Shown here piece after piece: positions 29,735 to 35,763 of a DNA stretch of 35,763 nt. Below the pieces are notes generated by a model that worked only from the letters and a program-made list of their open reading frames with translations, made no database searches and was not told where the DNA came from. The DNA lies in the IMG/VR virus record IMGVR_UViG_3300021961_000296, positions 1-35,763 of that record; one strand, written 5' to 3'. How positions within the stretch are numbered: position 1 is the first letter of the stretch; each line of letters begins with the position of its first letter. Position numbers and translations under genes: made by a program. The stretch comes from a virus.

Positions 29735-30628
29735 ATGGCAACGCAAGCAGTAGTTAGACAGAGGGTTAAAGATTATCTTTACGGAAGTAATTATAATAAT
29801 AGACCATATGAGGATTTACTCGATAACAGTGGGAACGTTGGTGCTGGGGACGGTACTATCACTGTGGCTAATATGGCTAACTGGGGAGTCGGAGATATAC
29901 TTGAGTTCAATACAACTGGTGAGCAATGTCTTATTACTTCTAAACAAAGCCATTTACACATTAGTAGAGGATATAACGGCACTACTGCTGCAAGTGTTAC
30001 AGACGCAACCTTAGTCACTAAAAACCCTAAATTTACAATTTCTAAAATAGATAATGGTATATCAGCTATTGTTGATGAACTTTATCCAGAAGTCTATGTT
30101 TTTGCTACTGGTTCTGGAACTATCAGTAATACAAATTGGTATTATGCTTTATCTGATACTGGACTTAAAGAAGTATTGTCTGTGTATTATCCACGCACAG
30201 CTTCTATGGGAAACAATGAACCAGCAACTATTAATACTTGGAAGATGAACAATCATATGAACACTACACCATTTTCTCAAGGTATAGGTTTAACAATGTG
30301 GGATTATGGTGAATTAAAAAATGGCGATACTTTTTATTACACATTCAAAAAAGAAATAGCAGACGTAACAGATTTGTATGACAGACAAGTTGAGTTAGTT
30401 GTTTTAGGTGCAGTATTCAAACTTATGGGATCAACTGTTCCACCAAGTACTACAGATACTAAAGACACAAGACAAGTAACTCAACCTGGACAAGAGAGTT
30501 CTGATTCAAGGTGGTTCTTGAGTGAATATATGCGTTCTCGTAAAGAAGAAAACATGAGACTCAAAGAAGAAGAAAGGTTTACAGTCACAAGTCGACAAAC
30601 TAGGCGACAAAGGACTTATCGTGATTGA
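29735..30628 (+). CDS. head-tail connector / adaptor-like protein
   Basis: A 297-residue protein. It opens with a helix (AVVRQRVKDYLYGSN) and then has a beta-rich domain with GDGTITVANMANWGVGDILE and SRGYNGTTAAS. The latter pattern (v-x-R-G-x-x-G-T-x-A) is frequent in connector- and neck-like phage proteins. A helical C-terminus ends in a very basic, Gln/Arg-rich tail (TSRQTRRQRTYRD). It precedes the nozzle-like gene, as adaptor genes do in podoviruses. Start and stop are adjacent to the previous gene. The role is inferred from order and motifs. Confidence 0.5.
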   Translation: MATQAVVRQRVKDYLYGSNYNNRPYEDLLDNSGNVGAGDGTITVANMANWGVGDILEFNTTGEQCLITSKQSHLHISRGYNGTTAASVTDATLVTKNPKFTISKIDNGISAIVDELYPEVYVFATGSGTISNTNWYYALSDTGLKEVLSVYYPRTASMGNNEPATINTWKMNNHMNTTPFSQGIGLTMWDYGELKNGDTFYYTFKKEIADVTDLYDRQVELVVLGAVFKLMGSTVPPSTTDTKDTRQVTQPGQESSDSRWFLSEYMRSRKEENMRLKEEERFTVTSRQTRRQRTYRD

Positions 30629-32504
30629 CGGTTATTTCCATGTACAAATTGGAGATTACAAGTACAGACTAGCTAATAATGCTACAGACGCACATTACAC
30701 TGCTAAGCTAGTTGCACTTAATGCTAGTAACGCACAAGTTACACAATCCTCTGACCAACAGCTAGATTTAAATCCTGATTCATTAATTTGGGAAAGTACT
30801 GATTGGTCTGGTGGTGAAGGTTTAAAAAAATGGAGTCAGCAAAAAGGAACTATGTATGACCTTAGTTATAAGATAGATGCTTTACATACTCCAGGAAGTA
30901 TTAGATTAGCTAAAGATGTTGAAGCTAGTGGTATTACTCAAAAAGGAACATTAGTTAAAGCTAATGACAAACTAGTATTTTTTTCTCATGAGGACGATAC
31001 CTATTCTGTGTATTCAGGAAACTTAGCTAATACTACTTGGACATCAAACGATACAACTGCTTTATTAGATACAGACTATTTTGCAGTTAGAGGTGACGGT
31101 GACGGAAAGTATGCTTATGTACCTCAAGGAAATGCAAATGACATTTATAGATTTGCTATTGATGATGACTACACTGTAGCTGCTACAGAGACATTATGGC
31201 AAGATGAAGACCAATCAGCAGTATTTGATAGACCATTAGTAAAAGTAGGGAACAAATTAATTACTGTTCATTTAGAAACAGATACCTTAACAGTAATTGA
31301 ATACAATGTTGCATCTGGTGCTTTAGCTGGTAAAACTACAATTTTTCAAACCAATGTATCTACATTAGATTCATTTAGCAATCAAGGAATAATTACTAAA
31401 GGTGATGACGAAGCATTTGTTTGTGTAAGAACTAAACAAGGTGAAAGTGTTTTATTTAGAATAAGACCTACTTCTGCATTAGGTACAGGTTATGGTGTTG
31501 AAGTTGGAAGACTTTCTGGTTTTAGTGTTGACTGTATTTGGTATGCTGCTGGTGTTTTATTTATGGGTGGAACTTCTACTACAACTGGTGTAGGTGAAAG
31601 AGTAATTTATTATGCTAAAGGTACAGAATTAGGTTCATTTGGTTTATTAAGACAAGATGAAGATTTTACAGACGGTAAATTAGTTTTATCTACAGATGCT
31701 ACTCGTATGGATAGAACTTTCTTTTTAGCACCTACTGGTTCTGCTGCTGATACCTGGACATTGTTTACTATAGACTTGTTAACAGGAGCTGTGTTTGGTG
31801 GTCCAGAGTTTACTTCTGTAGATGAACCAAACAGCGTTGTAGACTTTTTAGGCAGAGTATTTATAACACAAGATAGAACTGCTAGCTCAAGTGGTTCTTA
31901 TAGAGTTGCAGACACTTATGCTTCTACTGGAGAATTAATTACTGCTGTACATGATTTTCAAGTAGCTGATGAGAAAACATTATTATCTATTAGATTATCT
32001 ACTGAACCATTACCAGCTAATACTTCTGTAGAAGTATTGTATCAAAAAGATCAAAATGGTACATGGACTTCTGCTGGTACTGCTTACTCTACAACTGGTG
32101 GTACTAATCAAACTTATGAAATATCTACTAATGCTTCTTCTATAAAATTTAATAACCTTCAGTTAAAAATTAAATTAAATACTACAGATAGTTCTGTAAC
32201 TCCTGTTGTTAGAGCAGTATCTGTAAGAGCTACTCCTTCTGAATATGTTAAAGAGTGGGATTTAGTTTTAGATGTAACTGATGAAGATGCTAACGCACAA
32301 GGTCAATCTTATAGTGGTGCTACTTTAATTGACAACATACAGTCTGAAGCTGATTCAGAAAATGTTATTCAGTTTCTTAATGGTTATGAAAGTAGTGATG
32401 CTGGTTCTTTTGACACCTATCAAGCAATTATTAAACAATATGGTATTCAATTAACTTCTCCAGGAGAAGGAACAATTATAGTAAGATTAAGACAGGTACA
32501 TTAA
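30621..32504 (+). CDS. tail nozzle-like beta-propeller protein
   Basis: A 627-residue protein starting at GTG 30621, inside the last codons of the upstream gene. It is almost entirely beta-strand. Repeated blade-like segments (GKYAYVPQGNANDIYRFAID; NKLITVHLETDTLTVIEYN; GVLFMGGTSTTTGVGERVI; GRVFITQDRT) suggest a beta-propeller, and about 180 C-terminal residues look like beta-sandwich domains (TSVEVLYQKDQNGTWTSAG). This resembles the T7 gp12-type nozzle that closes the podovirus tail. There is no tail tube or tape-measure gene nearby, which supports a short tail. The match is by architecture only. Confidence 0.55.
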   Translation: MIDGYFHVQIGDYKYRLANNATDAHYTAKLVALNASNAQVTQSSDQQLDLNPDSLIWESTDWSGGEGLKKWSQQKGTMYDLSYKIDALHTPGSIRLAKDVEASGITQKGTLVKANDKLVFFSHEDDTYSVYSGNLANTTWTSNDTTALLDTDYFAVRGDGDGKYAYVPQGNANDIYRFAIDDDYTVAATETLWQDEDQSAVFDRPLVKVGNKLITVHLETDTLTVIEYNVASGALAGKTTIFQTNVSTLDSFSNQGIITKGDDEAFVCVRTKQGESVLFRIRPTSALGTGYGVEVGRLSGFSVDCIWYAAGVLFMGGTSTTTGVGERVIYYAKGTELGSFGLLRQDEDFTDGKLVLSTDATRMDRTFFLAPTGSAADTWTLFTIDLLTGAVFGGPEFTSVDEPNSVVDFLGRVFITQDRTASSSGSYRVADTYASTGELITAVHDFQVADEKTLLSIRLSTEPLPANTSVEVLYQKDQNGTWTSAGTAYSTTGGTNQTYEISTNASSIKFNNLQLKIKLNTTDSSVTPVVRAVSVRATPSEYVKEWDLVLDVTDEDANAQGQSYSGATLIDNIQSEADSENVIQFLNGYESSDAGSFDTYQAIIKQYGIQLTSPGEGTIIVRLRQVH

Positions 32505-32506
32505 TT

Positions 32507-32638
32507 ATGGTATGGTATACAAAGACTGGTAGAAGATATAAAGGACCTACTCACAAGATGAATGGTGAGACACATAGTGGTGCTAAACATTCTGCTAGAT
32601 CACAAAAATTATATAAAACAAGAAGGACAAGTAGATAA
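32507..32638 (+). CDS. 43-residue very basic protein
   Basis: An ORF starting MVWYTKTGRRYKGPTHKMNG, with many Lys, Arg and His and no acidic cluster. It starts two bases after the nozzle-like gene stop and ends in TAATG overlap with the next gene. Two more basic small proteins follow, so this is a set. These are likely to bind DNA or the inner tail, but there is no recognisable fold. Confidence 0.5.
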   Translation: MVWYTKTGRRYKGPTHKMNGETHSGAKHSARSQKLYKTRRTSR

Positions 32639-32775
32639 TGGCAGGTAGACGAGTATCTTGGGAATGGGGTGGCAAAACTCATTACGGAACTCTTATTCCT
32701 AGTAGAGAAACTAAGACAGCAAGATTTGCTAGAACAGCAAATGGTAAGATTAAAAGATTACCTAAAAGGAAATAA
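32638..32775 (+). CDS. 45-residue basic protein
   Basis: An ORF starting MAGRRVSWEWGGKTHYGTLI and ending NGKIKRLPKRK. The first half could form a small beta hairpin around W-E-W-G-G; the end is strongly basic. It is coupled to the preceding basic gene by TAATG, and the next basic gene begins two bases after its stop. Function is unknown; it is probably part of the same set of nucleic-acid-associated proteins. Confidence 0.5.
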   Translation: MAGRRVSWEWGGKTHYGTLIPSRETKTARFARTANGKIKRLPKRK

Positions 32776-32777
32776 CT

Positions 32778-33068
32778 ATGTCACACGCAGCTAGAAAAAA
32801 ATCTTTAATTAAAAAACATAATCTTAGTGGTGTGAATAAACCAAAAAGAACTCCTAGTCACCCTAAGAAATCTCATATGGTTTTAGCAGAAGAAGGACAC
32901 AATTTAAAGTTAATTAGATTTGGACAACAAGGTGTATCTGGTGCAGGTAAAAATCCTAAGTCAGATAAAGAGAAAGCTAGAAGAAAAAGTTTTAAAGCTA
33001 GACATGCAAAAAATATTAGAAAAGGAAAGATGTCAGCAGCTTATTGGGCAGATAAGGTTAAGTGGTAA
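32778..33068 (+). CDS. basic protein with conserved SAAYWADKVKW end
   Basis: A 96-residue protein rich in Lys and Arg. It contains the segments PSHPKKSHMVLAEEG, LIRFGQQGVSGAGKNP and RRKSFKARHAKNIRKGKMSA, and ends YWADKVKW. The IRFGQQGV segment and the K-A-R-H-x-x-N-I-x-K-G-K-x-S-A-A-Y-W-A-x-x-V-K-W ending are familiar from many marine phage genomes, where the protein has no known function (DUF6321-like, from memory). It probably binds DNA. It ends in TAATG overlap with the next gene. Confidence 0.65.
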   Translation: MSHAARKKSLIKKHNLSGVNKPKRTPSHPKKSHMVLAEEGHNLKLIRFGQQGVSGAGKNPKSDKEKARRKSFKARHAKNIRKGKMSAAYWADKVKW

Positions 33069-33268
33069 TGGCTTATCAACAAATATCTGATTTCTTTGAT
33101 CTAAGACCAGCTAAAGATGTAACCTTTGACGTTACTAGAAGTTTAAGTTTTTTTAAAGAATCTGGTGCAGCAAATCCAATACCTTTGATAGCTTTAGATA
33201 ATCAGACTATACTTCCATTTATAATTGAAAATGGAGATTCAAGTAATATTAAAACAAGGGCAGGATAA
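33068..33268 (+). CDS. small unknown protein at the head of the fibre module
   Basis: 66 residues from the ATG at 33068, which overlaps the previous stop (TAATG); a GTG two codons upstream is less likely. The sequence MAYQQISDFFDLRPAKDVTF and onward looks like a mixed alpha/beta peptide ending in SSNIKTRAG. No family is recognised. It may be a small tail or fibre-base protein by position. Confidence 0.5.
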   Translation: MAYQQISDFFDLRPAKDVTFDVTRSLSFFKESGAANPIPLIALDNQTILPFIIENGDSSNIKTRAG

Positions 33269-33270
33269 TT

Positions 33271-33699
33271 ATGGCAGATAAAGTACCAGTAAAAGCAACG
33301 TTTGATGCAAATGGTGATGCAGACGGTTTAGCAGAATTTCAGGCATCTGAAACTGTGGGTTATAGCCACGGTGGAACAGGTCTTTCTTCATTAGGAACTG
33401 CTGGACAAGTAATTAAAGTTAATGCTGGTGCAGACGGACTAGAGTGGGGAACCATTGCTGGTGACATTGAAGAAATAGTTACATCAGCTACTTCTGGTTT
33501 ATCTGGTGGTGCAGCTTCTGGAACTGTGACAATTATAATTGAACCTTCAAATGCTACCACTGCTACAGTTAACGGATCAGATATAGTTTTGATTGGTGAC
33601 GCAGATGATAGTAACAATTTAAAAAGAACTACAGCACAAGATATTGCTAATTTAGCACCTGCTGGAGCTACAGTTGGACTAATATTGGCATTAGGATAA
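33271..33699 (+). CDS. tail fibre-like protein with GGTGLSS motif
   Basis: A 142-residue, Gly/Ala/Thr-rich beta protein. It contains YSHGGTGLSSLGTAGQVIKV followed by a GADGLEWG turn. The GGTGLSS-(L/I)-GTAGQ-x-x-x-V-x-x-x-x-x-G-L-E-W motif is common in tail fibres and spikes of many phages. It starts two bases after the preceding gene's stop. It probably forms the fibre's base or shaft. There is no recognised catalytic domain. Confidence 0.6.
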   Translation: MADKVPVKATFDANGDADGLAEFQASETVGYSHGGTGLSSLGTAGQVIKVNAGADGLEWGTIAGDIEEIVTSATSGLSGGAASGTVTIIIEPSNATTATVNGSDIVLIGDADDSNNLKRTTAQDIANLAPAGATVGLILALG

Positions 33700-33708
33700 A
33701 GGAAATAA

Positions 33709-34038
33709 ATGGCTGAAACATATAAAAACGCATACTTAGATGTAACTTCATCTGCACAAACCATATACACTAATTCAAGTGGTGGAACAGGTATTGTTGT
33801 AACTTTAAGAATTACAAATGTGGACGGAGCTACTGACGATACAATTACTGCTGATGTTATTGACGGAACTTCTGGTAATGCAAGAATTGCATATACAATT
33901 TCTGTTCCAGCAGATAGCACGATTGAGTTAGCAGGAACTTCTAAAATATTTTTAGAAAATGGCGATAAGATTGATTTGACTGGTGGTAATGCGTCAGGCG
34001 ATTTGGAAGCATTTGCAAGTATTTTAGAAATAACCTAA
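33709..34038 (+). CDS. small beta-sandwich virion protein
   Basis: 109 residues that alternate as beta strands (YLDVTSSAQTIYTN, IVVTLRITNVDG, TITADVIDGTSGNARIAYTI, STIELAGTSKIFLENGDKID). They end EAFASILEIT. The pattern, in which strands are followed by an LENGDKI turn, is like small accessory tail or capsid-surface proteins of marine podoviruses. It begins after an AAAGGAAAT ribosome site. A structural role is inferred from composition and context. Confidence 0.5.
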   Translation: MAETYKNAYLDVTSSAQTIYTNSSGGTGIVVTLRITNVDGATDDTITADVIDGTSGNARIAYTISVPADSTIELAGTSKIFLENGDKIDLTGGNASGDLEAFASILEIT

Positions 34039-34048
34039 AGGAGTTCAA

Positions 34049-34663
34049 ATGCCTTATGGTTATCTAGGACAAAATCAACCTAATCAAACTGTATCTAATA
34101 GTGGTGTCTTTTCTATTACTGATGTAGCTGAACTTCAATCACAAGGAAAACTTGGTGGAAGTTTAGAACTTATTGAGGAACAAACTGCAAGTACAAGTGC
34201 AACTTTAGATTTTACAAATTTAGGAAATTATGATGTTCATTTTATGACTTTCAATAATTTTCAAGCTGATACAACAACTAGTGCAGGTGTTTATGGTAGA
34301 TTATCAAACAATGGTGGTAGTTCATATATTTCAACATCAAATTATCAAAGGGCATTTTTTAGAATTAGCACAGCTGGTGCAACAGGGGAAATAAGAAGTA
34401 CAACTGAAACAGAATTTGATAGTTTCTTTTCTATTGATAGTGATTATCCAAGTAGTCAAGGATATGCTTACTTTTACAATTTATTGAACAGTTCAAAATA
34501 TTCTTTTGTTACTTTTCAAAGCTGGAATAGTGTTACACCTTGGACTTATTTTGGTGGTTTTGTTTTACCAGTTGCTGAAACACATAATGCATTAAGAATT
34601 TTTCCAAGTGTAAATAATTTTTTAACAGGAACTGCAAAACTCTATGGAGTAAAACAGATATGA
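34049..34663 (+). CDS. tail-fibre-like / receptor-binding family protein
   Basis: A 204-residue member of the duplicated family. It opens MPYGYLGQNQPNQTVSNSGV and SITDVAELQ. The same pattern (YGY-x-G, then S-x-G-V-F) is found at the start of the truncated gene at 35672. It then has a LDFTNLGNYDVHFMTFNNFQ strand pair and YNLLNSSKYSFVTFQSWNS, matching the N-A-N-N-S-G-x-Y-T-F position in the 113 and 35162 proteins, and ends KLYGVKQI. The stop and the next start overlap by four bases (ATGA). Probably a distal tail protein. Confidence 0.6.
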   Translation: MPYGYLGQNQPNQTVSNSGVFSITDVAELQSQGKLGGSLELIEEQTASTSATLDFTNLGNYDVHFMTFNNFQADTTTSAGVYGRLSNNGGSSYISTSNYQRAFFRISTAGATGEIRSTTETEFDSFFSIDSDYPSSQGYAYFYNLLNSSKYSFVTFQSWNSVTPWTYFGGFVLPVAETHNALRIFPSVNNFLTGTAKLYGVKQI

Positions 34664-35169
34664 GTGCTTTAAGATTAATTAATGAAACTAAAGCAACTTC
34701 TGTTTCATCTTTAACAATTAATAATATTTTTTCAGCAGATTTTGATATATACCAATTAACTATAGGTAATGACAATACAACAAATAATGTTATGAAATTA
34801 AGATTAGTTAATTCAAGTGGTAGTGCTATTAGTTCATCTAGTTATGATTATGCAAACTTAGAATTAAATGCAAGTACTACTTTTGGGGAAGATAAAAATA
34901 CAAATGTTACAGAATTTAGAGGATTGTATGAAGCACTAGAGGGAAACTATGCAATTGTATGGTTATTTAATCCTTATTCAAGTTCTAGTTATAGTTTTAT
35001 GTTGCAACAATCACAATCATTTTACACAACTGCATATCCAAGAGGTGGTAAAGGGATTGGTGTTTTAAAAACAACTGCTAGTACAACAGGAATAAATATA
35101 TTTCAAACAGGAAGTGCATTTTCTTATCTTAATGTTAGAACTTATGGACTAAGGGTAGATAATGGGTAA
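34660..35169 (+). CDS. tail-fibre-like / receptor-binding family protein
   Basis: A 169-residue paralogue, more divergent. It starts MSALRLINETKATSVSSLTI, where ATSVSSLTI corresponds to VTSAVASVTL of its relatives. It contains a YAIVWLFNPYSSSSYSFM segment at the conserved F-N-x-x-x-S-x-x-Y-x-F position, and has KGIGVLKTTA near the end, like the fragment at 1-113. The lack of a signal or membrane segment fits a virion surface protein. It overlaps both neighbours by a few bases. Confidence 0.6.
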   Translation: MSALRLINETKATSVSSLTINNIFSADFDIYQLTIGNDNTTNNVMKLRLVNSSGSAISSSSYDYANLELNASTTFGEDKNTNVTEFRGLYEALEGNYAIVWLFNPYSSSSYSFMLQQSQSFYTTAYPRGGKGIGVLKTTASTTGINIFQTGSAFSYLNVRTYGLRVDNG

Positions 35170-35671
35170 ATTAGTACAAGTAGCAACAAGCACAGTAACA
35201 AGTGCAGTAGCTAGTGTTACCTTAACAGGCATAGATAGTGATGATGTTTATATGATTGCAGTAAATAATCTTGGAAGTTCTAATGACAATATAAATTTAA
35301 TAGCAAGATTTACTGTTGGTGGAACTCCAGATACAGGAAGTAATTATGACAGGGCTTTTAAGTTGTTAAGAAGTTCAACTACATTTAATAATATTTCTGG
35401 AACAAATGAGGGAAGTATGAATACACAAATTTATACAGGTACAGGCACAAGTGAAACTGCTAATTTCATTATGTACATATACAATGCAAATAATTCTGGG
35501 GAGTACACTTTTGCCACAATAGAAAGTTCAGCACTTGCACATAGTCCAGAATTAGTTGGTGCAACAGGTGGATTTGTTAATGATGTTCAACAAGCAGTAA
35601 ATGGAATACAGTTTTTATTTGGAACAGGAAATGTAGCAAGTGGAACATTTACATTATATAAGGTGTTATAG
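35162..35671 (+). CDS. tail-fibre-like / receptor-binding family protein
   Basis: A 169-residue protein, the closest relative of the 113-628 product. The shared strings are VTSAVASVTLTGIDS and NANNSGEYTF. They differ most in the centre and in the segment after the second string (IESSALAHSPELVGATGG here, against ETSHYAGSEHYGNQGG there). This is what would be expected if the core fold is kept while exposed loops vary. It starts within the last codons of the upstream gene. A receptor-binding role is inferred. Confidence 0.65.
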   Translation: MGKLVQVATSTVTSAVASVTLTGIDSDDVYMIAVNNLGSSNDNINLIARFTVGGTPDTGSNYDRAFKLLRSSTTFNNISGTNEGSMNTQIYTGTGTSETANFIMYIYNANNSGEYTFATIESSALAHSPELVGATGGFVNDVQQAVNGIQFLFGTGNVASGTFTLYKVL

Positions 35672-35763
35672 ATGAGTGATAAAAGTAATAAGTATGGATA
35701 TGTAGGGGTAGATATACCTGCACAAAGTTTTGGTAATAACAAAGGTGTATTCAATCCAGCTGA
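35672..35763 (+). CDS. tail-fibre-like protein, N-terminal fragment
   Basis: The first 30 codons of a gene cut by the window end, starting MSDKSNKYGYVGVDIPAQSF and continuing GNNKGVFNPA. The YGY-x-G, then N-x-G-V-F pattern matches the start of the 34049 protein, so it is another family member. Its ATG directly follows the stop of the 35162 gene. Family members are 169-204 residues, so roughly 130-170 residues are missing downstream. Confidence 0.6.
   Translation, partial: MSDKSNKYGYVGVDIPAQSFGNNKGVFNPA

Noticed and set aside
1-35763. Simple circular genome closed at the window ends
   Set aside because: Joining the last base to the first puts a stop codon after one residue and breaks the frame of both fibre fragments. 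Some sequence must be missing, or the window is an excerpt.
1-35763. CRISPR array, integrase, transposase, tRNA genes
   Set aside because: No regularly spaced direct repeats, recombinase motifs, insertion-sequence ends or complete cloverleafs were seen.

Overview
The window looks like most of the genome of a small AT-rich tailed phage, probably a podovirus from an aquatic setting. It has a terminase, an HK97-type capsid, a portal, a nozzle-like protein and very large internal virion proteins. There is no recognisable tape-measure protein, tail-tube gene, integrase or lysogeny repressor. The first and last genes are cut, and both belong to the same tail-fibre-like family. A circular or circularly permuted genome missing a few hundred bases at the junction would explain this, but direct joining breaks the reading frame. 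The host is unknown. Two promoters that look leaderless hint weakly at an actinobacterium.

Layout. (1) 1-2240, plus strand: end of the tail-fibre-like cluster, a tail-assembly chaperone-like protein, then a lysis cassette (small membrane proteins, Amidase_2 endolysin, r1t-like holin) closed by a bidirectional terminator at 2272-2302. (2) 2354-5446, minus strand: replication/recombination operon with a DUF669-like ssDNA-binding protein, a Rad52/Erf/Sak-like annealing protein, two unknown proteins, a metallophosphoesterase and a small helical protein. A candidate operator-promoter lies inside it. (3) 5498-6379, plus strand: an archaeo-eukaryotic-type primase. (4) 6568-9357, minus strand: an accessory cassette of class II glutamine amidotransferase, Amidoligase_2-type ligase with a Cys-rich N-terminus, and four small proteins including one membrane and one Cys/His peptide. 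It has its own strong terminator. (5) 9358-10340: about 1 kb without a convincing gene, dense in hairpins, ending in a candidate replication origin. (6) 10341-33068, plus strand: RepA-like helicase, zinc-knuckle peptide, terminase, portal, a 2,517-residue virion protein ending in a staphylococcal-nuclease-like domain, a transglycosylase-like virion protein, a 637-residue repeat protein, a structured 189-base leader, scaffold, capsid, connector-like and nozzle-like proteins, and very basic small proteins. (7) 33068-35763: tail-fibre-like proteins.

How it may work. No DNA polymerase is visible, so the primase, helicase, SSB and annealing protein probably recruit the host replisome. The large virion proteins probably form an ejected complex that opens the wall and carries a nuclease into the cell. 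The amidoligase and amidotransferase probably make an amide or peptide bond on an unknown target using ammonia from glutamine.

The least expected feature is the density of near-perfect local inverted repeats in and around region 4, inside coding sequence as well as between genes. I did not see the same density on reading the structural genes, but this was not computed.
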